Assembly (NCBI GenBank): GCA_038326725.1
Contig: JBBQKI010000034.1
Span: 1 to 21,096, forward strand
Reading direction: 5' to 3'
From: JBBQKI01 sp038326725
GTDB lineage: Bacteria > Bacteroidota > Bacteroidia > Flavobacteriales > Flavobacteriaceae
Length of the DNA: 21,096 nucleotides
The notes beneath the pieces are model-generated. The model made no database searches. It was given only the letters and a program-made list of their open reading frames with translations, and had not been told where the DNA came from. Every line of letters begins with the position of its first letter. Position 1 is the first letter of the stretch. Below, piece after piece: positions 1-6,313 of the stretch. Both the position numbers and the translations under genes were made by a program.

Positions 1-888
1 ATTATCCAATATATACTGACCACCCCCAGCACCAATGGTGCCTACAGTGGCAACATTCGCAGGGGAAGTGGTTGGACCTCCAACGCAAGGGAAACCACCG
101 GTACCGCTAGCGGGTATTGGTTGGGGGTTGCCCGAGCCGCAAACGGAAACAGGGGCTGCACCTACCTCATTGAAACTGATATCCATCAACAAATCCGTTC
201 CGCCTAAATTGCAAGTGGCATGCGGACTCCAGGTTGTACATCCAAGACCAAATCCGCCTCCGGGGTTTTGCCATGCATAGGGGCTGTCGCTTCCTTCTGA
301 TGAGATATCCCAGAACCATTGTCCACTCGTGGTGAAACTCATTTGTGCTTGAATATTTAACCAATATTTGGTTCCGCCGGTCAAGTCCGGGACACCCGTA
401 GGGTTAAGTATAAAATCCCCATTATTGTCCGCATCTAACGATCCGGGAAATGATTCGGTAAATATCTGTGCCCCGGGAACCCCTCCAGCATCATTATATA
501 TTCGCATAACAATGAGGGTCGCAGGATCCGCCGGCAATCCAACTCCGGTAGATGTCCCAATTATTGATATTTGACAAATTGTGGAATTTCCTCCAGCAGG
601 GGCAATAAAATCATCAGCTGCAAAAGTATCAAAAGCATTATTTGCAGGTTCAAAATCTTGAGAGGTCACATTAGCACCATCTGGGGTAAGATTGTTGTAG
701 TTTGATAAAACTCCATCGCAAGCAACCATTCTTGAAGAAGATGGAAAAAATATTTCCTTGCTAACCCTATTACTAGGTACTTCCCAAGAGTTTAAGACAG
801 AAAAACCACTACTAGTGGTAGGGGTTTGTCCGTTCGTTACCGAGAAGGTCAGTAACGAGAATAAAAAGGTTAATGTAAATTTTTTCAT
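1..888 (-). CDS. Exported protein of unknown function, N-terminal part (runs off left edge)
   Basis: The frame is open from an ATG at 888 to the window edge, giving 296 residues with the stop outside. It starts with a Sec-type signal peptide (MKKFTLTFLFSLLTFSVTNG, cleavage likely near residue 20), so the protein is exported. The mature part is rich in Gly, Thr, Pro, Asn and beta-prone stretches. It contains a 'DTFAADDFIAP' segment and an Asp-rich stretch 'DADNNGDF' that resembles a calcium-binding loop. Cysteines are few and scattered. I cannot name a family. Secreted flavobacterial proteins of this style usually end in a T9SS sorting domain, but that end is not visible here. The gene is separated from htpG by a terminator at 1021-1047, so it probably has its own promoter between 889 and 1020. 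That gap holds a duplicated 11-bp element but no clean TAnnTTTG box. Export is well supported; function is unknown. Confidence 0.8.
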   Translation of the reverse strand, partial: MKKFTLTFLFSLLTFSVTNGQTPTTSSGFSVLNSWEVPSNRVSKEIFFPSSSRMVACDGVLSNYNNLTPDGANVTSQDFEPANNAFDTFAADDFIAPAGGNSTICQISIIGTSTGVGLPADPATLIVMRIYNDAGGVPGAQIFTESFPGSLDADNNGDFILNPTGVPDLTGGTKYWLNIQAQMSFTTSGQWFWDISSEGSDSPYAWQNPGGGFGLGCTTWSPHATCNLGGTDLLMDISFNEVGAAPVSVCGSGNPQPIPASGTGGFPCVGGPTTSPANVATVGTIGAGGGQYILDN

Positions 889-900
889 AATTGAAGTTGA

Positions 901-942
901 TTAATAAATTAGAAGGCATGAAATTAATAAAAAGGCATGAAA
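901..942 (-). repeat. Duplicated element upstream of the exported protein gene
   Basis: The 11-mer AAGGCATGAAA occurs at 913-923 and again at 932-942. The 8-mer TTAATAAA precedes each copy (901-908 and 924-931), separated from the first by TTAG. The whole is an imperfect tandem duplication lying 13-54 bp upstream of the ATG at 888, probably in the leader or promoter of that gene. It could bind a regulator or simply be a recent slippage duplication. Confidence 0.6.
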
Positions 943-1020
943 CCCAAATTTTTATTAGATAAAAAGTTTAAAATTCTGTTTAATTACAGTACACCTCTAA
1001 ATACTATAATAAATAGGACA

Positions 1021-1047
1021 AAAAAAACCGCCCTTTTTGGGCGGTTT
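1021..1047 (-). terminator. Intrinsic terminator of htpG
   Basis: A perfect 9-bp stem (1025-1033 with 1039-1047, core ACCGCCC/GGGCGGT) closes a 5-nt loop. On the minus strand it is followed by a run of seven T (1027-1021). It lies 24 nt beyond the htpG stop codon. Confidence 0.9.
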
Positions 1048-1070
1048 ATAAATCCAGATCTTTAGGGTAT

Positions 1071-2957
1071 TTACTTTATCATCTCATAACTACGTTTTAT
1101 AAACGCAGTCAATTCTTCTCCCTTCAATAGGTTTTTGCTTAGTTTGGCCAAGTCTAAAGCTTGTGTCACCAAACGTTCTTTTTTCTTTTGCGTTTTGGTA
1201 TTTAGAATTTCACCAACCAGCTCGTGGTTTGTGTTCACCACCAAATTATACATGTCGGGGAAACCGCCCATTCCGAACATGCCCCCGCCTGTTTGCTGCA
1301 TGTCCTTCATTCGCCGCATAAATTCCGGCTCCGTAATGATGAAAGGGTTTGCCTTGCTGTCCAAAGCTTCAAGCTGAACCATAAATTTTTCCTTCGGGAT
1401 CACTTCATCCAAAAAGGTTTTCAAACTTTCTTTTTCTTCATCCGAAAGTTTTGAAATGGCCTCATCTTCTTTCTTTATTAAATTTTCAACATGATCACTA
1501 TCCACCCGCACAAAGGAAATTTTTTCTTCCTTCGATTCTATTTTTTGAAGTAAATGCGCGATTATGGGGGAATCCAAAAGCAGGACTTCATAACCTTTTT
1601 CCTTGACAGCTTGAATATAGGAATGTTGTTCATCCTTATTTGAAGCATAGAGGATCACCAATTTTCCATCCTTATCGGTTTGTGAATCTTTGAGTTTTTC
1701 CTTTAACTCTGATAAAGTGAAATAGGTATTGTCCACCGATGGGAACAAAGCAAAATCGCCGGCCTTATCGAAAAATTTATCTTCGGTAAGCATTCCGTAC
1801 TCTATTACGATTTTAATATCGTTCCATTTATTTTCAAAATCTTCGCGGTTGTTTGTGAAAAGTGTTTTCAATTTATCAGCCACTTTGCGCGTGATGTAAT
1901 TCGATATTTTTTTCACCTCGCCATCTGCCTGCAAATAACTTCGCGAAACGTTTAATGGAATATCCGGGGAGTCAATGACCCCGCGAAGCATCGTTAAAAA
2001 TTCCGGCACGATTCCTTCCACGTTATCCGTGACAAAAACCTGATTTTGGTAAAGTTGGATTTTATCTTTTTGAATGTTCATATCATTCTTCATCTTCGGA
2101 AAATAAAGGATTCCCGTAAGGTTGAAAGGATAGTCCACATTCAAGTGGATATTGAAAAGCGGTTCTTCAAACTGCATGGGATACAGTTCATGATAGAATT
2201 TTTTATAGTCAGCATCTTCAAGTTCAGCGGGCTGTTTGGTCCAAGCAGGGGTAGGGTTGTTGATGATATTGTCCACTTCATGTGTCGGGGCTTTTTCATC
2301 TTCTTTTGCACCTTCCGGTTTCGGGAGGGTTTCTGTTTTAGTCCCGAACTTAATTGGGATAGGCATAAACTTGTTGTATTTCACCAACAATTCGCGGATG
2401 CGGCTTTCTTTTAAAAATTCGGTTGAATCTTCTGCAATGTGTAGGATTATTTCAGTACCTCTTTCCTTTTTATCACTTTCCTCCAAAGTGTAATTTGGAG
2501 AGCCATCGCAAACCCAATGTGCGGCGGGTTCATCTTTATAACTTTTGGTGATGATTTCCACTTTTTCGGCCACCATGAAGGCTGAATAAAATCCAAGCCC
2601 AAAATGCCCGATAATGCCTGCGTCCTTTCCGTTTTTATCCTTGTATTTTTCAAGGAATTCCTCGGCACCGGAAAAGGCAATTTCGTTGATGTATTTTTCA
2701 ACCTCCTCTTTTGTCATTCCAAGGCCTTGGTCAATAATGTGAAGCTGTTTTTTCTCTTTATCGATTTTTACTTCAATAATGGGGTTGCCATATTCCGATT
2801 TGGTTTCTCCAATATTGGTTAAATGTTTTAGTTTCAAAGTGGCGTCAGTGGCGTTTGAAACCAATTCCCTTAAAAAAATCTCGTGGTCGCTATATAAAAA
2901 CTTTTTGATGAGTGGAAAAATATTTTCCACAGCTACATTGATTGTTCCTGTGCTCAT
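1071..2957 (-). CDS. htpG: Molecular chaperone HtpG (bacterial Hsp90)
   Basis: HtpG is the cytosolic bacterial Hsp90, an ATP-driven dimeric chaperone that refolds and remodels client proteins. At 628 residues this has the usual family length. The N-terminal GHKL ATPase domain shows its ATP-binding motifs: ELVSNATDA (residues 31-39, catalytic Glu31, Mg-binding Asn35), DQGLGMT (76-82, where many homologues have DNGIGM) and GHFGLGFYSAF (117-127). The middle domain has the conserved 'LYFPKM' and 'LNVSRSYLQ' segments. A Gly/Met-rich patch near residue 560 (GGGMFGMGG) lies in the C-terminal dimerisation region. The ATG at 2957 gives the expected N-terminus (MSTGTINVAVENIFPLIKKF). It is transcribed alone: it ends in its own terminator and the upstream gene diverges. 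A TGTCA direct repeat overlaps the likely -33 promoter box. Confidence 0.97.
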   Translation of the reverse strand: MSTGTINVAVENIFPLIKKFLYSDHEIFLRELVSNATDATLKLKHLTNIGETKSEYGNPIIEVKIDKEKKQLHIIDQGLGMTKEEVEKYINEIAFSGAEEFLEKYKDKNGKDAGIIGHFGLGFYSAFMVAEKVEIITKSYKDEPAAHWVCDGSPNYTLEESDKKERGTEIILHIAEDSTEFLKESRIRELLVKYNKFMPIPIKFGTKTETLPKPEGAKEDEKAPTHEVDNIINNPTPAWTKQPAELEDADYKKFYHELYPMQFEEPLFNIHLNVDYPFNLTGILYFPKMKNDMNIQKDKIQLYQNQVFVTDNVEGIVPEFLTMLRGVIDSPDIPLNVSRSYLQADGEVKKISNYITRKVADKLKTLFTNNREDFENKWNDIKIVIEYGMLTEDKFFDKAGDFALFPSVDNTYFTLSELKEKLKDSQTDKDGKLVILYASNKDEQHSYIQAVKEKGYEVLLLDSPIIAHLLQKIESKEEKISFVRVDSDHVENLIKKEDEAISKLSDEEKESLKTFLDEVIPKEKFMVQLEALDSKANPFIITEPEFMRRMKDMQQTGGGMFGMGGFPDMYNLVVNTNHELVGEILNTKTQKKKERLVTQALDLAKLSKNLLKGEELTAFIKRSYEMIK

Positions 2958-2997
2958 TTTTTTTACTGTTTTTTCTGTTATGCTTTGATAAAGTCAA

Positions 2998-3034
2998 ATA
3001 AGATACCAATAGAAACTATTTTGACAAACTGACA
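2998..3034 (-). promoter_or_regulatory. Candidate htpG promoter with TGTCA direct repeat
   Basis: On the minus strand TGTCA-GTT-TGTCA (3034-3022) contains a TTTG (3028-3025), which is followed after 19 nt by TATCTTAT (3005-2998). That spacing fits the Bacteroidetes -33/-7 layout, although the -7 box matches TAnnTTTG poorly at its 3' end. The -7 box begins 48 nt upstream of the ATG. A repeat sitting on the -33 box of a chaperone gene suggests a stress-regulator site; this is inference. Confidence 0.35.
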
Positions 3035-3144
3035 GGAATTAATTGATTTGTTATTTTATTTCAAGTTAAAGTTGAATTAAATCGCCCATCGCTTTTTTTG
3101 GATTGGGTTAACTTTAGTGTTGAAAAAATAAATATAAAAAAACT

Positions 3145-3684
3145 ATGAAAACTTTAAAAAACACATTATTCATTGCCATGTTTATTGCCACCTCAATGGC
3201 TTTCAGCCAAATCAGGACATACAATGATCTAAAAACCAATGCCGACGGGATGGTAGACCGTAACGGCTTTGGGGAGTCGTACAGTAAAAATTATACTCAA
3301 TGGGATAGGGATGCGGACACGCGTATCAACGATCGTGATTTTTACAATACAACTTACACACGATTGGACCGAGACCGGGATTCGAATCTTTCTCAAGATG
3401 AATGGGATTATGGACATCAAAATTTTTATGGAGATTTTGTAAAAGCAGAAGATTATACCACATTGGATTTAAACAAGGACGGGAAGGTTTCCGACATCGA
3501 ATATTACAATGGTTTTAAAGGAACACAATATTACACTAGTTATGACGTGAACCGTGATGGCAACATTTCAGCAGAGGAAATGAACCAAAGTGTTTTTGAT
3601 AACTGGGACAGGAACCGGGATGGTTTTTTAGATCAAAAAGAATATGATGATTACGGAAATATGTACTATGATATTGAAAATTAA
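3145..3684 (+). CDS. Secreted EF-hand calcium-binding protein
   Basis: This is a 179-residue exported protein made almost entirely of EF-hand loops, so it should bind calcium outside the cytoplasm. A signal peptide covers residues 1-21 (ends SMAFS before QIR), with no lipobox Cys. Five 12-residue loops can be read: 54-65 (DRDADTRINDRD, Asp instead of Glu at position 12), 75-86, 108-119 (DLNKDGKVSDIE), 134-145 (DVNRDGNISAEE) and 155-166 (DRNRDGFLDQKE). A degenerate loop near 33-41 may be a sixth. The last three loops match the consensus best. The gene diverges from htpG, and a terminator at 3831-3864 follows it. A TAACTTTA at 3109-3116 could be its -7 box, but no -33 box is in place. The partner and the role (buffer, sensor or matrix protein) cannot be told from the sequence. 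Confidence 0.9.
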   Translation: MKTLKNTLFIAMFIATSMAFSQIRTYNDLKTNADGMVDRNGFGESYSKNYTQWDRDADTRINDRDFYNTTYTRLDRDRDSNLSQDEWDYGHQNFYGDFVKAEDYTTLDLNKDGKVSDIEYYNGFKGTQYYTSYDVNRDGNISAEEMNQSVFDNWDRNRDGFLDQKEYDDYGNMYYDIEN

Positions 3685-3830
3685 TTTTGAGATAAAATTT
3701 AACAAAAGACTTGGTTTCTTTTAACAGCCAAGTGTTATTATCTAAAGTATCTTTATGAAATAAATAATAGGTATTTAAATTGCTGTGAAAAAGTAGAATT
3801 CTATTATTTTAAATGGTTAGGTTGTGAAAG

Positions 3831-3864
3831 GCAAGTTCTAGTTTTCTGGAACTTGCTTTTTTTT
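3831..3864 (+). terminator. Intrinsic terminator after the EF-hand gene
   Basis: The stem GCAAGTTC/GAACTTGC (3831-3838 with 3849-3856) extends inward with one G-T wobble to an 11-bp stem around a TTTT loop. It is followed by eight T on the plus strand (3857-3864). The T-run overlaps the stop codon of the convergent CNNM-type gene, so the two 3' ends meet here. Confidence 0.85.
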
Positions 3865-5155
3865 ACAATATTCCCAGTTTGGGTTTTTTTGTAACCAAAA
3901 GTTTATCGATGCGGTGGCCATCCTTATCTATAACTTCCAACTCAATATTCTTTATTGTAATCTTATCGCCCTCATTGGGGATCGATAAAAATGTGTTGAT
4001 GAAAAGTCCCGCCACGGTTACGTATATGTTGTTATTATTTTCGGGAATATCGATGCCGAAATATTTTAAAAATTCTACTGCAGGAAATTGCCCGTCCACC
4101 AACCAACTATTTTCGTCCCTTTGCATCATTTGATATTCGTCCTGATTGTATTCGGTGACATCTCCCACCAAGGCATCCATCACATCGTCCATCGAAACAA
4201 TCCCTTTTGTGGACCCATATTCATCAACAACAATAGCGTAATGTATTTTTTGCGACTTAAACATTTCCAACAGCTTATAAGCAAAGGTAGATTCGTTCAC
4301 ATATATGGGATCTTTTAAATAATCGGTAATGCTGAAATCATCTTTATTTCCGGAATTGAACAAGTCTTTAAGAAGAACCAATCCTAGAATTTCGTCAATA
4401 TTATGGTTTTTGCATACGGGATAAGCAGAATGTTTTTCTTCGTTTATTTTTTGGCAAATGGTATCATAATTGTCCAAAACATCAAAATAAACAATATCGG
4501 TCCGGTGGGTTTGCAGTGAGTTCACGCGGCGGTCTCCCAGTTCAAAAACACGTTCCATAATATCGTGCTCGATATCCTGTATTTCACCCTCGGTCGCACT
4601 TTCTTTAATAATGGATTTTATTTCTTCTTCGGACACGCGGCTTCCCATTGATTTTTTGATACGGAACAATTTTAAAATCGCATCATTGGAAAACATTAAA
4701 AGCCATACAAATGGGGAGGTTATTCTTGAGAGAAATTTCATGGGCCGTGCCAAGCGGATAGCTATGGGCTCCGGAAAAGTTAGGCCCAACCTTTTTGGAA
4801 CAAGTTCCCCCAAAACGATGGAGACATAGGTTACCAAAATAACAATTATTGCCACACTTAAAGAGCGGGAGTACGGTGCAAGGAATTCTATTTCTGATAT
4901 AAAGGAATCTACATCCTGAGTCAGGTTTTCGCCACTATAAACCCCCAGCAAAATCCCGATCAGGGTAATGCCGATTTGTACGGTCGATAAAAATTTGGTA
5001 GGGTTTTCAGAAAGCTCGATAGCTGTTTTGGCGCCAGCAATGCCTTTCTTTTTGGCGTTTTCCAGTTTGAACCTTCTTGAGGAAACCAGCGACATTTCGG
5101 ACATTGCAAATATTCCGTTTAGCAAAACCAATGCTAAAATGATGATTATTTCCAA
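3863..5155 (-). CDS. CNNM/HlyC-CorC family membrane protein with CBS domains
   Basis: This is a 430-residue inner-membrane protein of the family often annotated 'hemolysin' (TlyC/CorC/YfjD type). Members are linked to divalent cation (Mg2+, Co2+) efflux or homeostasis, and hemolysin is mostly a legacy name. The N-terminal DUF21/CNNM domain has a first helix over residues 1-20, the motif SEMSLVSSRR, two further helices (about 57-78 and 97-118) and GELVPKRLGL. A linker helix 'EGEIQDIEHDIMERVFELGDR' leads into a pair of CBS domains (about 205-330, with VSMDDVMDALVGDV). The C-terminal CorC_HlyC transporter-associated domain (about 345-425) completes the standard order. Flavobacterial GldE belongs to the same superfamily, but I see no gld genes nearby to support that name. 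A perfect TATCTTTG box at 5182-5189 gives a short leader. The stop codon sits in the T-run of the convergent terminator. Confidence 0.92.
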   Translation of the reverse strand: MEIIIILALVLLNGIFAMSEMSLVSSRRFKLENAKKKGIAGAKTAIELSENPTKFLSTVQIGITLIGILLGVYSGENLTQDVDSFISEIEFLAPYSRSLSVAIIVILVTYVSIVLGELVPKRLGLTFPEPIAIRLARPMKFLSRITSPFVWLLMFSNDAILKLFRIKKSMGSRVSEEEIKSIIKESATEGEIQDIEHDIMERVFELGDRRVNSLQTHRTDIVYFDVLDNYDTICQKINEEKHSAYPVCKNHNIDEILGLVLLKDLFNSGNKDDFSITDYLKDPIYVNESTFAYKLLEMFKSQKIHYAIVVDEYGSTKGIVSMDDVMDALVGDVTEYNQDEYQMMQRDENSWLVDGQFPAVEFLKYFGIDIPENNNNIYVTVAGLFINTFLSIPNEGDKITIKNIELEVIDKDGHRIDKLLVTKKPKLGIL

Positions 5156-5181
5156 GGTTTTTTGTAGTTATTATTTAATAG

Positions 5182-5189
5182 CAAAGATA
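5182..5189 (-). promoter_or_regulatory. -7 promoter box of the CNNM-type gene
   Basis: On the minus strand TATCTTTG matches the Bacteroidetes TAnnTTTG box perfectly, 26 nt before the ATG at 5155. No clear TTG lies at the -33 position. The box sits a few bases beyond the last stop codon of the decayed locus upstream. Confidence 0.5.
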
Positions 5190-5191
5190 TA

Positions 5192-5311
5192 TTATAAATG
5201 GAATGTTATTACAGTTTTTTTGGGATGCAGCAAAGTGAGAGGAATTCCAGAAGGGTCTTCAATTATTATAGGACATAAATGCAATTGCCTCTTTGCGTAA
5301 ATTGATCCCAT
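5192..5311 (-). pseudogene. VOC-like C-terminal remnant
   Basis: A 39-codon stretch reads MGSIYAKRQLHLCPIIIEDP and continues SGIPLTLLHPKK. The 'IEDPSGIPLTLLHP' part is typical of the last strand and tail of VOC (glyoxalase/bleomycin-resistance fold) proteins. Everything upstream that should make up the rest of such a protein is absent in this frame, because a TAA closes the frame a few codons before the ATG. Good similarity seems to begin near 5293, where SRPBCC-like similarity in another frame ends. I read it as a remnant, possibly the displaced tail of the frameshifted VOC gene immediately upstream. It could also belong to a second VOC gene. Confidence 0.4.
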
Positions 5312-5375
5312 ATTCAAGATATGCCTTTAAACACGCAAGGAAATTTGCCCAACCCTCTGTATTGCTTTTCGCATC
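5259..5375 (-). pseudogene. SRPBCC/AHSA1 C-terminal remnant
   Basis: In the frame starting GAT at 5375 the sequence reads DAKSNTEGWANFLACLKAYL, then EYGINLRKEAIAF, ending at a TGA (5261-5259). The pattern 'EGW-x3-L-x2-LK-x-YLE-x-G' is the C-terminal helix signature of AHSA1-type SRPBCC (START-like, hydrophobic ligand-binding) proteins. About 100 or more residues that should precede it are missing: the sequence upstream belongs to the VOC fragment in a different frame. The junction carries a small tandem repeat (TTGATTTGAT on the minus strand), which fits a deletion or insertion through microhomology. Recognition rests on the helix pattern alone. Confidence 0.45.
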
Positions 5376-5680
5376 AAATCAAATGCAGGTCGTCCACGAT
5401 TTTACCACCCAGTAAGGTGCATTTTTTAATACTTGTCTCAATATTGTCCACCATAACATAATTGAGCCATTTCGATGGGAGGTTTTTGTTCCCTCCTTTT
5501 TTATGGCAAATTCCAGCAACCACTTCGTTGGTTTTGGGATCCATTATGTTGAAATCGTTAAAATCCCCCACTTTTACATTTTTAAAAGTCCAACCCACTT
5601 CGGCGCAATAAAAAATCCTTTAGCTGTTCAGCGTTTTCAACGGTGAGGACCTGCCACAATATTTTTCCCGATTTTTCCAT
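5374..5680 (-). pseudogene. Frameshifted and truncated VOC (glyoxalase-fold) protein
   Basis: From an ATG at 5680 the protein reads MEKSGKILWQVLTVENAEQL, then KDF. It next hits a stop unless one base is skipped in the run of six T at 5615-5610. With that correction it continues DFYCAEVGWTFKNVKVGDFN and on to 'VAGICHKKGGNKNLPSKWLNYVMVDNIETSIKKCTLLGGK'. This is the usual pattern of small VOC-superfamily proteins, with two beta-alpha-beta-beta-beta modules and the 'VDNIETSIKKC' helix of the second. It then ends early at 5374 (KIVDDLHLI), about 20-30 residues short of family length, where an SRPBCC tail takes over. It lies 11 nt after the lipoprotein gene and was probably its operon partner. One extra T in a homopolymer could be a sequencing error, but the missing C-terminus could not. 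Only the 3' part is a long open frame, from a GTG at 5598. Confidence 0.65.
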
Positions 5681-5691
5681 TAGTAGAAATT

Positions 5692-6159
5692 TTATTTAAC
5701 ATCCGGGAGCCGACTTACGTCTTCAATGTGGATGAGCCATTCTTCATTTTCCTGTTTGGTCCACACCAAGCTGTAGTTCCCTTTTTCCTTTAAAACGGGG
5801 GAGCCCGGAATAGTAAGGTCTAGGGTATATGTGCCACTATTGTATGCTATTTCCCCACTTGTACCATCAATCAATATTTCAGATTGTATATTGCTTAATA
5901 CTTTGACACCACCGCTTACCCAATTGGCAATATTTCTTTTTCCTTTAAATATAAGGGTGTCATTAATCAGAATTGCATTTTCGGCCATAGTGTTCATTAC
6001 TGCCGTGGAATCTTGATTGTTCCAACCCGCTAGGAATTCATTATTTAGGGAATCTACATTAATTGCGGTTTTTGCTTTTTCTGGTTCAACTATAGTTTTC
6101 ACTTTTGTTTCACAACTGGTAATAGTAATAAAGAGAAGGATGATGGAAAGTGTTTTCAT
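5692..6159 (-). CDS. Small lipoprotein with NTF2/SnoaL-like fold (DUF4440 type)
   Basis: This is a 155-residue protein with a lipoprotein signal: a hydrophobic stretch at residues 4-14 followed by ITSC, which makes Cys16 the likely lipidated residue. After a short linker the mature part has the shape of an NTF2-like (SnoaL/DUF4440) domain. It starts with the helix 'VDSLNNEFLAGWNNQDSTAVMNTMAENAILIND', then 'FKGKRNIANWV', then alternating strands ending in 'YSLVWTKQENEEWLIHIEDVSR'. The fold makes small-molecule pockets and occurs in enzymes and in non-enzymatic binding proteins, so the substrate cannot be assigned. A TACCTTTA (6187-6194) is a possible -7 box, 27 nt before the ATG. The damaged VOC gene follows 11 nt downstream, suggesting a former two-gene operon. 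Confidence 0.8.
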   Translation of the reverse strand: MKTLSIILLFITITSCETKVKTIVEPEKAKTAINVDSLNNEFLAGWNNQDSTAVMNTMAENAILINDTLIFKGKRNIANWVSGGVKVLSNIQSEILIDGTSGEIAYNSGTYTLDLTIPGSPVLKEKGNYSLVWTKQENEEWLIHIEDVSRLPDVK

Positions 6160-6289
6160 GCTTTTTGTTAGTTGGTTTTTAAGAAATAAAGGTATGCAAT
6201 TAATTTTCTCATTGAATATTATAAATTACCTGTGAACCAGTTTTTGGCATACTGAGCCTATCACAAGTGCGCAACATAACAGAATTCCG

Positions 6290-6297
6290 TATCTTTC
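6290..6297 (+). promoter_or_regulatory. Possible -7 promoter box of the ketoacyl synthase gene
   Basis: TATCTTTC differs from TAnnTTTG only at the last base and lies 16 nt before the ATG at 6314, implying a leader of roughly 10 nt. No good TTG is seen at the -33 position. The rest of 6160-6313 holds only the opposing lipoprotein promoter region. Confidence 0.35.
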
Positions 6298-6313
6298 CCA
6301 ACTGTTTAAAAAC

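Noticed and set aside
2046..2493. Long plus-strand ORFs inside htpG
   Set aside because: They are antisense shadows with no domain or signal features; the minus-strand htpG reading explains the region fully.
3709..3733. Hairpin ACTTGG/CCAAGT after the EF-hand gene
   Set aside because: Only 6 bp with a 13-nt loop and no T-run; the true terminator is at 3831-3864.
5374..5598. Treating the 74-codon ORF as an intact small gene
   Set aside because: It begins at an internal GTG; recognisable VOC sequence continues upstream in another frame to the ATG at 5680, and the C-terminus is missing.
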